Origin: Bryum argenteum
Lineage: Eukaryota; Streptophyta; Bryopsida; Bryales; Bryaceae
Assembly: GCA_037043015.1 (NCBI GenBank)
Contig: CM073329.1
Location: 13,594,648 to 13,658,647 of the forward strand
Direction: 5' to 3'
Length of the DNA stretch: 64,000 nucleotides
The stretch's first letter is position 1. Every line of letters starts with the position of its first letter. The notes under the pieces are model-generated. The model made no database searches, was not told the DNA's origin, and was given only the letters and a program-made list of their open reading frames with translations. Shown in pieces: positions 22,250 to 37,300 of the stretch. The translations under genes were made by a program, and so were the position numbers.

Positions 22250-25200
22250 TATACATTTCCCTCTAGAAGGGTAAGTTGTAGTTATTGACTTCAAAACACT
22301 CAACGAGACTCTGGACCACTCAAGTGAAACCGCAAGATTGGAGGCGGTAGGTAAATTTTTTGTAAGAACAAGCTAAAGTACACATTCAAAGCGGTTGAAT
22401 AGTTCAAACCAACCCGAAAAGATATTGTGACCCAGAATCCAATTTTATCCTCAGAGCCGAGGAAAGAAGCATCTTGTACACTTTTCCGGCCCAGTTTTAG
22501 AGGGGGGCCGCAGTTGGGAACAAATAAAAAAACAAAAAGAGGGATGGGGATGGATGGTGAGGAAGTGGGGAGTGCAAATGCCACATGGATGGCTCAAATG
22601 TGGGCATGCAAATGATGATTTTGAAACTCGGTCGTCCGCTTGACAGGTTGGGAATCCGGGGATTTTTTCGTGCACCGTAAAGGGGGAACGGCAACTTTAC
22701 AACCCAACATTCTTCTTGAACATGGATGCTCCAGAATTTCATTACATCCCGATTCCGGTTGTGGGCATGGTCGACCCAAATGTAGAAAGTCCGCATTGCA
22801 AAAAGTTAGTTCTATTTATAGTCGTATTGGTTAGAGATTTTTATCTTGTAGGATGAGTATGGTGGAAAAACTTAAATTTACATGAACCCCTAGAAGATCT
22901 CTAAATATTGTGATGTAGGTTATGATACTTTAGAGTTCTCGTGGTTTTGCATCGACTTTGGTTGTTGTGATTCTACAAATGAGCTTGTTGGGGGGGGGCC
23001 TTGGGTTCTCATAGAAATATTCCATATTGGTGAATTTCTTCATCTCTATTTGAAGACTATAGAAAAAAATAAAAAATAATGTTTTTTCAAAATCTCCTCA
23101 TTGAGATGCATTCATAAACATAGTTATAGTTATATGACTTTGCAGTGGTGAAAATTGCCGACAGATTTTCAAAAGAAAAAATAGTCCAAAACTAAACCCT
23201 TTGCACTCAAACTACGCCTTATCTCCAATATATCTTCACATTTTTCAAGGTTTCTACTACTAAAACTAGAATGTAATCGAAATATCTCCCAAGAAATAAA
23301 GTCAATATCTAACGGTGGATGAAGGAGATATAGCTCCTCAAAAATCATTCATTTATTTTATTTTTATTTTTTCAAGATAGAAACATCGTTGCAAATCCAA
23401 TACCAAAAATACTTGAATCAAAAATCTTCCAACTAAAAAGTTGTTACTCTTCATCTTGGGATCATGATTATAGAATCTAAAATTCGAAAACATCTCTTTG
23501 ATTTCCCGTAATTGCCACACAATGATAAATCATGCTCCATGTTTGAAAACTCCAAAACAAGAGCTTCCATCACTAAAATGAATGTCATTTATTCATACTT
23601 CATTGTATGGGTTTGGGAATTTTACCACACAATCTACAACTTGATTTGGGACCCAACCCAGGTGATTCATCTTAAACGGACTTTGAATGAAGAAGTTATG
23701 GCACTTTGGATTTGTTTCAGTCATCCAAAATGTCGATTTTGGACATTTGGCCTAGTTAAGGGTTGAAAGTGTAGCCGTGACGCAAACTGTGACATTCCAA
23801 GTTTCAAGTTGAAACTTTGAAAAGCCATAACTACATTAACCCCTAATGTCGTAAAGCCTCAAAACTACCATAAAGCTTCAAAACAACCCTCAATCATTAC
23901 AAGGTGGATTTTTTCAAGCTTTTGAGAATTTTTTTAGTATCTAAATTTAGGATCTAGTACCTGACTTGTACATGTATGTGTGCATGAAATATTGAATTCA
24001 AATTCACCAATTGGGAGATTGCAATGTTCAAAGTTAAAAAAGAAGTTTTTTTTCCTCGTTGAAGTGTTTTGTGAGCCAAGAAAACCAATTTCAAGAGTAG
24101 ATTTGATTGAGGCTCTTCAAATCCTTGTTTCTGAGCAAGTTACGATTTCATGTATATAATTTTTACCCTTATTGAACCCATGCCACCTACAATAATGCTT
24201 GATTATTCACATGGACGTGACAATATACAAAGGGTAGTTTTTGAAAATTAAAAAAGGCATGTGAAAAATTCTTAGACTGCTCAAAATCAATGTAAAAATG
24301 GTTGACTAGACCTCTTAAGATAGAGGTACACAACAATCTCCAAGTCCGATTCTCAATGAAGATTTTGCAGCGTCATTTTCAAACACCATCCTAGAAACAC
24401 CTATAAGTCCAACTTCAAGTGTAATCATCAATTCTAGACTCTCTTACAAGTTGTTTTGAATCTTTGAACTTGTCTTCCACTTACTTTCAGAATGCACAAA
24501 GAATGCTCACGTGGTTGACTCCATCACAGATTTCCTAAACTGAAATTCATGCCATTATTGAGCAATCCACCTTACATGGTAAACAATCACTCTGTTACGG
24601 AGATCCTCAAACTAGTGGAAGCAATCACCTTCCTCAAAGGCGATGAAATTTGAGGCTTCATCGTATATCAACTGCAGAATGGACTCACAAAAAAACACAT
24701 TTCTCATGTGAAGCCTTGATACACATTAGTACCTACACATATAATACCATAACCAAGTAAGCCATATACAAAAATTAGGAATCTGGATCCTCCATCTAAA
24801 TTCTAATCAAAATGTTGTTATCGAAACTTAACTCACTCGGTCCAATTATTGAATTTTCAGCAGAATTATGTGCTTCTCCTACGAGCTGAAAATATACACT
24901 TGTGGCAGCAGGTCGACTTGCAATACCAACCCTGCCAATGAGAATGTAAGTCAATAAAACATATTACATCATTGGTTGAAGTGACGCTGAATGAAAATGG
25001 AGTTGTCAACAACCTCCCACTTCGCATTTTCATCCAAATCATACATATTGATAACAACCTGCTCTCAAAAAAATTTGTAATATTGTACCCAGCAGTGATA
25101 GGATATAGAAATGCCATATACTCAACTTTGACCTCCGACATTTAAGAATCACACTACACTGAAATAGTAATTGAGTTTTAGTCTTAGAACGAAAATACGA

Positions 25201-25378
25201 ACCACAATACACTTGTAACTTTGATGATGGATGTTTTTTAGATTGTAAGCATTTCCATACACACCATGAAGAAGTTAGTTTAAGTGAATGGCCACTGACC
25301 TCTCCGATCATCGTTGTTTAGACAGGTCACTGCTGCGGGCGTTGACAACATTGCCAGCAACCTGCAGGACATGAGCAG
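22250..25378. other. Gene-free repeat-like stretch
   Basis: Diverged similarity links about 22990-23340 with 59040-59360: both contain a tttgca/cttgcaatggtgaaaat-like run, atagtccaaa, and a ggtggatgaaggagata/tgtggatataggagata-like run. Motifs related to ttaacccctaga occur at 21543 and 23838. Short ORFs are not supported. The last few hundred bases should include the 3' UTR of the HEATR5 gene. Confidence 0.4.
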
Positions 25379-28300
25379 TCAATCATCCAGAGGCTGTTTT
25401 TCCTCATGGGCCTCTTTGGCACCAGTAGCAGCCAAGGCTACCAAACCACCCTGATCAATGCCACCTTCCTTATGTGAGTTACTGTTGTTGTCTGATGTTG
25501 GCACCTCACCCTGTGGTAAGCTTGGGGGATCCGCCTCATCCATTTCTTCTTCCGCTTCCTCAAACACATCACCATCTTGAGCTTCTGCTGCTGCTGCTGC
25601 TGGTGCTTCACGGTTTTCATTCTCACCTTGCAAGCTTGCATCAGCTTCCTCGAACACATCACCACCACCATTGGGTACTCCATCTCTCTCTACACTATTC
25701 ATCTTCGCCTCTGAATCATCATTCGACTCTTCCACACTTGGAACATCCGGTTCATGGAAAACCTCTGCACTACTCTCTGAGTCCCCTTTCGAGTCTACAT
25801 CCTCCTGTTTAGCTTCCGGTTCCTGCGAAACCTCGGCATCACTAGATTCGCTTTTGACATCCGATTCTCCTGTAGAATCTTCAGCGTTTGCAACAGTTTC
25901 AGCAGGTTTTGATTCGTCCAGCTGCAAAGTTTCGACTTCATCAGGCAGAGAGCTGTCCCATACATCATCGTCAGTTTTCGGTTGACTAGCAGCAGGTGCG
26001 CTCTCAAATGCATCCCACATATCGTCTTCGAATTCATCGTCTTCTGGCTGGGGTATCTCTGCCTCTCTGGATATGGATGGAGTCGAGTTAGGAGGAGGAG
26101 GAGAAGAGTCGTCTTCCGGCTTCTTCTCCTCAGTATCTACATGACTGTCTGTAGCGGTAGGTATATCTTCATGACTATCTGTAGCGGTAGGTATATCTTC
26201 ATGACTGTCTGTAGCGGTAGGTGACTCTCGGTGGGAGATTCTCGCCTGAGGTTCACTTTCTGGCTGGGTCGGTGTGTCATCGACACTTTCCTCATTAGCC
26301 TGGAAGTCGTCCCAATCATCGTCCTCGTCATCGTCAAAGTCAAGAGATGCCTGGGTAGAGAGAGTGGTGGAGTTTGTTCGAACTATAAATTGGGCTGACG
26401 TTGGTGGAGGAGGAAGGAACCCAGAGGATGGTGGTGGCAGGACAGGCTTTGCAATGACTGGAGGCGGTGGTAGACCAGAACCAGAGAATGCCGGGCTTGC
26501 GTTCTCTTGCTGCGTCATTGAAGATCTTATGATAACCTGCACTCACAAACCATTCCGTTTACCGATCAGAATACTGCCTACAACTGCAGCTTTTACCGGT
26601 CTAAGAATCGACTTTCCAAATCTGATACAATCAACACGCAGCCTAAGACCAACCGAAACTCTGAATGTAGAGATTGGTTAGATTGACTTAGTGTCTGACC
26701 TGAAGCTGTTGACGAGCTTCAGCAGGCATGTCCAGAAGCACAGTGCGAAACTGTGCAGCCGTGGATGGCACCGAAGCTAAGTGCGTCACAAGCTTCACTG
26801 CAGCATTAACCAACGCAAGAGCTGCCTGTAGAATAAATACAAGCAATTCGTCAAAAGAAAGAATAGAGAAAATAGTGATGTATTCAAGCCTTCTGGGATT
26901 TGGTTCAGGTTCAAAAAGACATCAGAGGCAGCGTTGGAGCTATACCTGATTGTCTTTCCCATTGACAGAGGCAGCAGCTATTATTGCTGGAAGTAGAACA
27001 TGCAGCACTTCCAACTGAGCCTCCTCGCCGTCCACCAGTGAATGAAGCAATACGAGCAGCTTTAGAGCCTCCCCGACTAGATTAGCTCCTGCAGCAGTTA
27101 CCGGGTCCTGCATCGTACATCACCGCAAAATTTACCTCGAGCATACACGGAGGAATCTAACATCTGACGATAATAGAGTGTACAATTTATAACAACAACC
27201 GATTCCTAATCTTGTAGAGCTCATCATTTACCCATTACTCAAATACCTTGCTTTCCTTGTAAACTACTGCGGTGACATCAGCAGCTAGCTTGTTCAAGAG
27301 AAGGATTGCCCACGCATAAGTTTCTCCTCTTGGCTTCTCGCTTGAAGCTGCTTGCGCCACAGTCCTCAGGGCTTGTAGACCAACCAATTGAATCTACCAC
27401 ATCAAGAAACGACAGTTGGATAATTTGAATCAGCGCAAAAATAACACGACCTCAAAAAGAGAACTAGTCTTGGTTTAGAAGTGCTAGTAGTAGAATTCCA
27501 GGGAAAAGGGGCGTGTTCTTACAGCAGGATGAGTGCTTGCAAATGAAGTCTGGAGACAGGAGATACAACGAGCTTGTGAGCCGTGCTTAAATTCTGGCAC
27601 TTCAGGTACATATCTAGCCATCGTTACCATGACACCCAGTACTAGAAGGATACGCTGAATCACAGCTTGATCCTCAGTGTTGGTCGCAGCCACAGTAACG
27701 GTTCTCTCAAAAACCTGCGCCAAGCTCTCTAATGCAGATGCTAGCACAGAAGCTCGTTCCGCTTGGTCGAATTCGTCAGCAGCATCTGCATCTGATCATT
27801 CAACACTATGTGTCAGACTGTCAAATCTGCTACAAATCCAAGTTATCCACTTTCTCCTAGTTTCGGAGAGAATTTCCTTTGCAAAAGTAGTCTTTAATTT
27901 GTTTACCTCAATATGGTGCAGCTGATGAACCTCAGAAACTAGGATGTGGACGTGAAAAACAAAGCGACAATTCCACCTAATAAAATAAATAAACTATTAA
28001 GATAAATTAACCCCAAAACTCATACCATCTGATGATTTCGAAGTAGCAATAGTAACTGATGTGATGAAACTGACACAAGCGGAAGCTGCATTGCCAGATG
28101 CATCACTCAAGACCTTGATACCAGCTGCGAGGAGTTGCGGAAGTAATAATGGTTGACACTGCAGGCAACCAACAGAAGTTAATTGGCACGATTGATTTTA
28201 GTTACTGGTTGACATTACAACAGCAGAATATATCTACCACCCGTCAAAGACATCATTTTGAATCTGTCAATGAGTTGACATTCCTTACTGGACATATATA

Positions 28301-31300
28301 GTACAAAGTGATAATAAATGTTTCTGCTCAATGCAGAGAGAGAGTACAAAAGCGAGTTGTACCTCTAAGGTCAAACGACTAGCCAGGTTTGCTGCAGTTC
28401 GCAGAGCCATGCAGACCAATGATTCGATTTCAGAGCTATTCCACATGTAACTTGAGTCCCTGAGCCAGAACGAAAGAAAATGTTAACTCAAAAAGCAAGG
28501 GACGAAGCTTATGCAGATACAAGGCCAAAGGTTAATAAATGAAGAATAAGACGAGCAGCCAAACAAGGTTGTACAACACAGTAAAGACTGACTTGACCAA
28601 GAACTTCAGAGAAACGGCTGCATGCTGATGGAAAAAGATGCATACCTCTCTTGAAGTCTGTGCATGTAGCCTAGACAGAGCTCCGAAACTTTAAGAACTA
28701 CTGACTTTTCCTCCATATACACGTCAGGTGATGAGTTGATAATCTGCTCAAAAATCCATCAGTGTAAAAGTGCATGAGTTCCCTACGTAAAATAGAACGA
28801 CGTCGTCGTAGGTGATTAAATACGAGCCATATAAACAAAACAAATGTTGTCCAAGGTCACAATGGCTGATGATCACAGTAGTAAGAGTTACTTACTTGCT
28901 CTACAACGTACAAAATGGCAGCTGGAGACCACGAATATTCCTTGAACCGTGGGGCTAGCAGTACCTAGTGCCCCGAAATAGGATACCTTAATTAGCTTTG
29001 CATCAATAGCAACTAAACATAATGCATCTACTACAATAGTATAATCACCTGGATCATTTGTATCCATAAATTTCGATCAGTTGGGCCTGGAACGTTATCT
29101 AACAATTTGATGAAAACTAGACGTGTTGAGTTGGCCACACAAAGGATGCCACTATGAACCCTTAGATACAATGCTTCAAGTAGGGAGCGACAATAGAATG
29201 AAAGTAGAACACCGGGCAGAGTCCTACCTGCAAAAGCTCGTGGCAAAGATCCACAGAGAGCATGTCCGGCCTGTAGAAGCCCTTCGCACATAAAGCCTGT
29301 ACTGCACGTAGTGCGACCAACTGGAAGTTCGCAACTGGACCGGTACTGAGAAATCGTCCATTAAATGATGGAAAAATAGTGAACGAGCGCCTCAAATTCG
29401 CACCCTGACGCTCATCATCTGATATCACTAAGATTGCTAATGCCCACACTTGCTTAAATTCTGTATCATTGATTTCAACACCGTTTCTTGCAGGCGCCTT
29501 TCCACCACCATTCGCATCAGCTTCATCTAGAGCAGGATAAACATCTACTGTGACAGCCTCTAGGATCACTGGCCAGCATTCGGTCAAGTCCGGGAGCACC
29601 ACTTCTGCAACTCCAGCCAATTGAACTCCATCCAAAAAGGGTTCATAGCGAGGCTGCAAAACAATTAAAGAGTACAAATATCACAAGGAGGAACGAAGAG
29701 AGGTCAAACCACTATCTCTTAAAGGTACGTCATAAGATAGTAATAATTTATCTGATAGTGCATGGTTATGCCACAGAAGACGAGGAGCAAAAACCTGTAA
29801 AGAGGTGGAACTCGAGGAACCAACCACTGCACCAATATACTCAACAAAAGGCATCTGTTGAACACCACAATGGATGGGTTTGATCCTAGCAATATCAAAC
29901 AAATCACTTACTTGAACTCTATGAAACTTAAAATTCCAAACATTGTCACCTACAAGCAAGGCGTAATAATGTCATTACCTGAATCTTGGTGGCCCACTGC
30001 GTGCGAATCGCTGTGTAATCTCTCAACAACCCAACCCAGCACCGACCGAGCAGTTTGGTGTGAGGAGCCAAAAGAGGAAGGAGTACAAAACTATCAGAGG
30101 CGCTGGACGAGCCTTCCTTTGAGCATGCAAATGCGTATGTCTTAACAGAAGCGTGGGCTCCTAGTATACTCACTTGCACCTGCCATGATACGATATCCAG
30201 TTAAAGCACAGTATCCACACACACACACAAACTTACAACCGCCAACGAGGTCACTGATCACTAAAATCGAGATGATTCCAGAATAATAACCACCCTCATT
30301 GCAGAAAATTGAGATTGATAGAGATGGTAACGCTATACAAAAGAGAGTGATAGGTAGAGCAGAATGTACCTTACAACCAACCCATTCTGCGTACGAAGGT
30401 ATGCGTAGATCATCCCATTTAGTCAATGGCCGTGAAATTAGAGCAACCACACGCTGCATAACGCCCTTGTCTCCACCAGCAACCCCACTAGTAATAATCT
30501 GTGACAAATAATCAATTCACCTAGGAATCAAAACCTTGCGCCTCTCTATAATCATCATGAAAGCAACAAAATAAATAGAACAGGTACTCAACCTACAAAA
30601 GGAGAAGCCAGCACATACCCTGGCGGCCAGCCTTGATCCGACAGCCATAAGAAGAGGACCCGCAGAAGGTTCAAGAGCCGTCCGAACAGCTGACACTAGT
30701 TGAGCCTGGAACAAGCATGAACTATTAGTGTATTGCATTCTAATCCAGAACAGCAAAATAGATGGTTGAGTTGAAGCCACTACATACCTGGTATTGTTCC
30801 AGCAAAAGGTGGCCCTTGAACATTGGATCATCAGTCTTCCCAAACTGCACAACAAAGGTCGTGATTTGTATATTTTCACAGCAAGTTTTAGCCTAGTCTC
30901 CTACTCCATTAAGGATTTTTGCTAAAACTCTCTACAGCCTGGACTGACGTTCTCAAATCAGCAGATAACCTCAACTTGAGAAGTGAGAAATAGTTGTTGA
31001 ATACTAAGCAGGAGAGAGATTTCATACCTTGTCAAGTATGGTATCCAAAAGCTCTACACCCGTAGGCCTCACACTCTCTAGACTTCCCGTGGCAACCTGC
31101 ATCAAAACACCATGAGATATAGTATTGAGATGAGGCGGTTGATTGTTCAAATTCTCATATACAACAAACCACATCACTCATACGCTGAGCTCAACAGTGT
31201 TCTTATACTCAAGCGATACGCACAACACTCACCTGATAAGCAAGCGCAACCAACTCTCCAAGATGGAGAACCAGCCAATGGCCACCTTTCCGTTCTTCCG

Positions 31301-34300
31301 CCATCACAAGATTAAAGTGCGCAGGGTCTCCTCCAACAGCAGTAGGTAGCCGGCTCAGACATCTAAGTAATAGAGAGTAACCATTAAAATAGTTCCAGGC
31401 ATAAGAAAACACCGGTGTGAACATTGAACCAATTCCAGAGGTAAGGCACGTACTCTGCAGCAAATAGCCGAGTTTTGTAGCGAGGTAGGTTGGCTTCTAA
31501 GCCAACTTCAGTTTTCTTCATCTCTTTCCCAGTCGCACTATTTACTATCATACCTTCGTCATCGTCACCCATGGGTGCTTGATCTGCTTGACCAGAGTCA
31601 AAGCGATCACTAGAAGATTCTTCGTACTCCTGGAAACCAGATCCTGCTTGCTTGGTTGCGGCAGTTGCTAGTACCTGCACAGTAAGGATATTTGAGTGCC
31701 TCTGATACTAAAAACAGTATACAAAAAGGAATATGTGGTTCTTCAAAATCATCATTCATCACAAACGTATTTAACTTCGAGAACCAGTTGGTTAGAAAGC
31801 AACACTAAATTCCGCATTTACATGATATATCTCAAGTTCAATACAAAATTGTCAGCAAAGCAGCATACAGCCCATCACACGCAAAAAGGTCGGAAGGATT
31901 GTAACCATTAGTCATTTAATCTACGACTAAATAGATATAAGGTACATGTTCTGACCACATTGCGACACAAATGAATCCATCGTGCAGGAAAAGAAGGGCA
32001 AGCGGCCTCAAGTAATCTTTGCAGGGTCTGGCGTACGCTCCGGATGATCCTATAAAATCGAAAGCCAGTAACTCATGAGCGAAACGACTAAAGTAGGAGA
32101 CCAAAGACGAAATAAAAGCAACTTAGTTGTTAATGATGCAGGGTATAATACCTTTCATCAGTTTCAGAATCCAACATAGCAAAAAGGTCTTCTTCGATAT
32201 GTTCTTCTACTAGAGAACCCTGCAAGTATAAAAGCTGATATCAATCTCGCTTGATCGTTCAAAGAAATCTTACTACATGAAATAGGGAGCTGTCGCATAG
32301 CATCTGCTACTTAACAAACGAAAAAATAAGTCACTCATGTGCACAAAAAGTATCTAATGAGTGCAAAGGGATAAATTTAGTTGAGATCATCACGCACAGA
32401 ATCTTGCTCTGAAAGGTGCCTCAAAGTAGCAACCGCAGCGTCACGAAGTGTTGGCTTCAATCAGAAAGCAATACGTTATCTTAGAAGTGGCAGAATCAGG
32501 AGCTGGACTCAACATGAGGAAACATGTAACAAGAAACAATTGTTTTGCAGGCAAACATGCGCAAGACATGATGCACACTTTGAAGAAGGTACGGTGACTG
32601 ACAGTAAGAGCGATTAGAAGGAGATGTCAGTGCTACATAACTCAAATGAGGAAGCAATCTGCAATAATACAGTAATTTTCCAGTCCTATTTATTGATCTT
32701 TGACATAAAGAGATGGATAAGCAGGTACGTATGCTTGAACTTACTTGTCTTGATGACAAAGTGGGCCGTAGCGTCTGCACATGCGAACTCACAGACACAG
32801 CTTGGGGTGCGAAAAGTGCTAATTGCTGCGTAAACCTCACACACCTGGCAAAAGAGGAAATATACATCAGAGAAATGGAAAGAAGTAATGAAGGTAGAAT
32901 TGCACTTAGAGAATTTTGTTGTGGGAGAAACTCACTCCAACAATGCAGCTGGCATTTCTCCAGTATTTATTTCAGCAACCACGGACTGCATCCAATCAGA
33001 TTCACCAAGTTAATGATATCCTAAAACACTTGAACGTAAGGGTGAAGAATCCCTATCTTCGACAACGAAAGTCCTTCACTGACCTGTTATGATTTAGCGC
33101 ACTCTACAGCAATAAACACTTCAAGGACAGTGAAGTCTTCCTCTTTTGAACGACTTTCATGAGCTTGAATAATATATCATAAATGTTTTATGAACGATAT
33201 AATTCAGGTCTAACTTGAACTCCTAAATTATGATCAATCGAAATGGCATATTGAACACCTTCAATCCTAGAACTAATGTCCAATATTTACCTTACACCGC
33301 ATAAAGAACGAACTAGAAGGAGATAACTCGGGGCCGAGTACCGCCACAATTGCATTAATGAGACGGCCGATACTTTGTCCTAGTTCTGGTGACGAATGGT
33401 CTTCAGAAAGGAGTAGATCCATAACCAAGGACAGTGTCGCCTGACATCGCCACGAATCTCCAAGATTAGTATGGCTCCAATCCATTCATTCAACAGGAAC
33501 GATTTTATCAACATGTTGTAAACTATGAGAAGAGACAAAGTCAGCAGTCCCTACCTGCACATGCGGAACATATGACAGCCCTGCTGCTTCTGCAGTGAGC
33601 CACAAGCCATGAAGTGACCAGATGTGCAGATCATCTGCTGGATCCCTAGCTAGCCCACATAAGACTTGCACAGATGCCGGAACTAAGGTAGAGAGGGCCA
33701 TTCCACCAACACTGCAGGCCATACGCATTTGTTATTGATACATGTACATGTACAGGTTTACCAGCCATGCTACCAAGGTAAGATTTTCCTAGCGATAACA
33801 CTGCCCATGCCCCATTCACGGACTGAAGTTGCTAATCGAGCATGCTTGAAATATACCAAAAGAAATAGCTTCACTGACAGGGATATATTACCTCCTGTGA
33901 ATACATCCCAATGCAAGTGCAAGCGACGCTTTTTGGACGGCACTTAAGGTATTTACTGCATTCGTCAGCAACAATCGTGCCTGCAACACATGTCAACAAA
34001 GATCCTGCTAGTAAGTCGAGACATATTATTCAACTAGAGGCATGAACTCATATGCAGCAAGGTTATTGAAATTTCTTAGGCCAACAAAATTACTCCTACT
34101 ACAATACATACCAGGCGGGAGGCATAGCTATCGCCACCTAGACGTGCCAACACACCCAGACTCTCAGCAGACGCACGACGCTCTGCAGATGAGATGCTGT
34201 CATCGGCCAAGATGCCCTGTTACAGAAAAGTACCCGAGTGTTATCCTAAAGGAAGTGCAAATTTAATTGCTTGAGGAGAATGATGCAGCGAACCACGCTA

Positions 34301-37300
34301 TGGAACACAAGGAGGCTTCTTGAAGTACCAGGAGGATTTCTTGAACTTGCCGCAAAGCCTCAGCATCCACTCCTTGAGCTCGGACATGTAACGATTTCTT
34401 CATGGAAGAAGTTAACCGGTGTTAATCTCTACATTTGTGAAAAGCCATACACTATAAGCAGTAACGCACACGTTTAGTGATATATCTAAGATTTACACAT
34501 GCGTACCTTCAAGCCTCCTAATAGGACAACACACACATTGGTTGTGAACGATGCTTTCCATCCTTGTTTCTTTCCAGCATTCCTATTTCCCATCAACTCT
34601 AGCAGCTTTAACTTCTCCTTCTCAGACTGCCAAAGATACCCCACCTTCTGTGTTGTCAAAAATAGAGGGAATTGTGCAAATATCAGGACAATCATGACAG
34701 AGCAAGAAATGATCCGCCTTGTATGGACTAAGCAAGGGTAGAGGCAGATCCCTCCCAATGAATCAAGAAGAAATACCTGAGCTGCAAAGATAGTACCGAA
34801 GCAGAGAAGCATGTCGTCAACAAGTAAAGTTGCCAATGAAAGCGGCTGTAAAATGTCACACAAAAAATGGAATCAAATATAAAATCAAAGCAAGGAGAGT
34901 GATTGCCAAAAGACAACAAAGGAGAAGAAACAAGTTCTTGAGAATATTCGCCTACTTGTGCGAAAGCCGGCACTTCAATGTCCCATACACATGGCAATAC
35001 CCCGTCTTCAGCGCCTTGAAATGCACGCAGTTCGTCTTCGAAGAAGTCCCTACAGATTGAAAAATAGTCTAGTAAGTCCATAGAGTAGTACCTAGTAAGC
35101 AAGACTTTCATGATAGAGCACAAAGATACAGTTCAATGAACTGTGAGACTACCTGCCAGGTACCCAAGGACCAAGGGATGAATCCCCAACATCTAATAGC
35201 TGCCTTAAACAAGAACTGGCTCCAAACTTCTCGGGTTCCCTGCATCAGGAAAAACCTAATTGTCATTCATGCCAACACCTTGAAAGTAGTAACATTTTCA
35301 AACAAGGAAAGAGCTCGGGGGAACACAGAACATCTCAACTAGCAACCTGCAAGCTAACTTGCATTAAGCAATATGTTCACAGAGTTTGAGCAGAAAGATC
35401 CCACTGAACATACCGAAAAGGTAGAGAACAGATAGTCAAAAGGGCACCGTGATCACTTCTATACACAAATGGATCTGGAAGAGCTTGGTAAGCTCTAAGA
35501 ATCTTGATAGTGAATAAATCAACAGCAGGTTTCAAAGGTGGCGGTGCTTCTTGCAAAGTTGAGGAGGCTATGTACTTCAAAGCTCTGCATCATCAGAAGC
35601 ACACATTGCTTAACCTCACTTGGTAAACATCATCATTATCATTACTCGGATTAACAACGCACAAAAAGCATATCAAGAAGACATCACGCTCATAGAACAT
35701 CCACTACATATCCTACTTGTGACAATGGCTGCTTATTGGTGACAAAAGGCACTATGAATGACAAGTATAGGAGATTACCCAGTTAGATAGCTGAGGACAA
35801 GCTGGAGGAGAACTTCTTTATTATCCAGTGTTAAGCTGGGCAATAAGTAGCTCTTCAGAAAAGCTGTCAATGCCTCAGCTGCTGCTGACCAGCATCTGCA
35901 TATTGCCAATTCACAAATAACATAAGCTAAAGACACCACAGAACGTATCGATCCTCGCAATGATCACAGATTGCAAAACTACACAATCTAGCTACCAACT
36001 ACGGCCTCCATGTAAGACCACAGAGTGTCAGCAGATAACGCTCGTTGAAGCACCACAATCTCCATATAACTACATGCAAATGGGCATACCGCAAGTGAGC
36101 GGCCAGGCTTTTCTCAGCTTCCTTCATTTGCTCTCGTGTACCTCCAAATTCAGATGCCCATAAATCAATCAACTCCCATTCTTGCTCCTCAAGTTCCTGA
36201 AGAGTACAAAGATCGTATACAAATTATCAGTTGTCAATATTCAGTTGTCACGTCCTCAATTTCAAAAGGATCACGTATGATGCCTCTGAACAGATGCTTA
36301 ATGACTTTGAAGCATATATCACCGGTTCCACATATCAAAAACCTCCTGCATACCTGCTTGGGGATGGTCGACACCAATGCTCCAATCAACATCCAACCAG
36401 CCTCTTTTTCCGCACCCGCTGAAAGGGACTTTCCACTCGGCTGTTTAACCATCTTCTTTGCTACCTCAAGAATTGCTGAGGGTAGTCTGCGAAAAAAACG
36501 AGCAGACCGTGGACTTGGTAACAGAGCAACGACCAATCTTCAATATAATATTCATACAAAAGTTACAAATCAAAGTTTTACAAAATTGAAAAACGCCCTT
36601 TGGTAGAAGGAATAACCACCTGAAGGGCACTCCAAGTGGTAGTCTTGGACATACAGCGAGCAAGGCAGCTAGCATGGTTGCTTGTCCATGTAAAGAATCC
36701 AGCTCAATCCTCAGCCGATCACCCTGCAGCAGCTCCCGACAATATACACGTCTGATTGTCCCTACATTTCAATGCCACACATTGCATTGGGGGAAATAAT
36801 AGCTACAGCTGCCTAAACAAGATGATATAAATTCTACCATAATCCTCCTTAAACTCTGTGATGCTGCCATAGAAACCATTACTGATCGTAGCTCTCAGAG
36901 TAACAAGCTCGATAAGACTCAAAGCCCTCTTCTAGAACTAACCTCCACTACGGGGGGACTAAGACATGAGTGAGCGAATAACAAAAAGAGGACTGTACTA
37001 ACCTTTTGGACAACTACTATTTCTCGTATAGCGCGAAGGGTGGTCACACCACAAGACAGAAGATTATTGGCACAAGTAGGATCTACTTCAGCAAGGGCAC
37101 GAAGAGTAAGAGCTGCTTCCACTCGGACCTGCCATAAAACGATAGACAATACTTCAACAACTCATGGGCAAAGAATGAAACTGAAGGTAAAAGTTCCGGA
37201 CCAGCTTCATAACAACAAAGTCTATGTTGAATCAGGAACATGCTACTCGGCACTTTAAAATGTTTACAGAAAAAACTTCGACAATATTACAATGCTATTG

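Noticed and set aside
22069-22266. 65-residue ORFs through the GC-rich hairpins
   Set aside because: They follow from the inverted repeats and have low-complexity Gly/Ser/Pro translations.
25671-26681. Plus-strand ORFs of 104 and 135 residues antisense to the HEATR5 last exon
   Set aside because: They are shadows of a long low-complexity coding exon and have no start context or conserved domain.
29681-29959. 92-residue minus-strand ORF between HEATR5 exons at 30179-29979 and 29653-29228
   Set aside because: Direct joining of the flanking exons keeps phase and family similarity, so this is intron.
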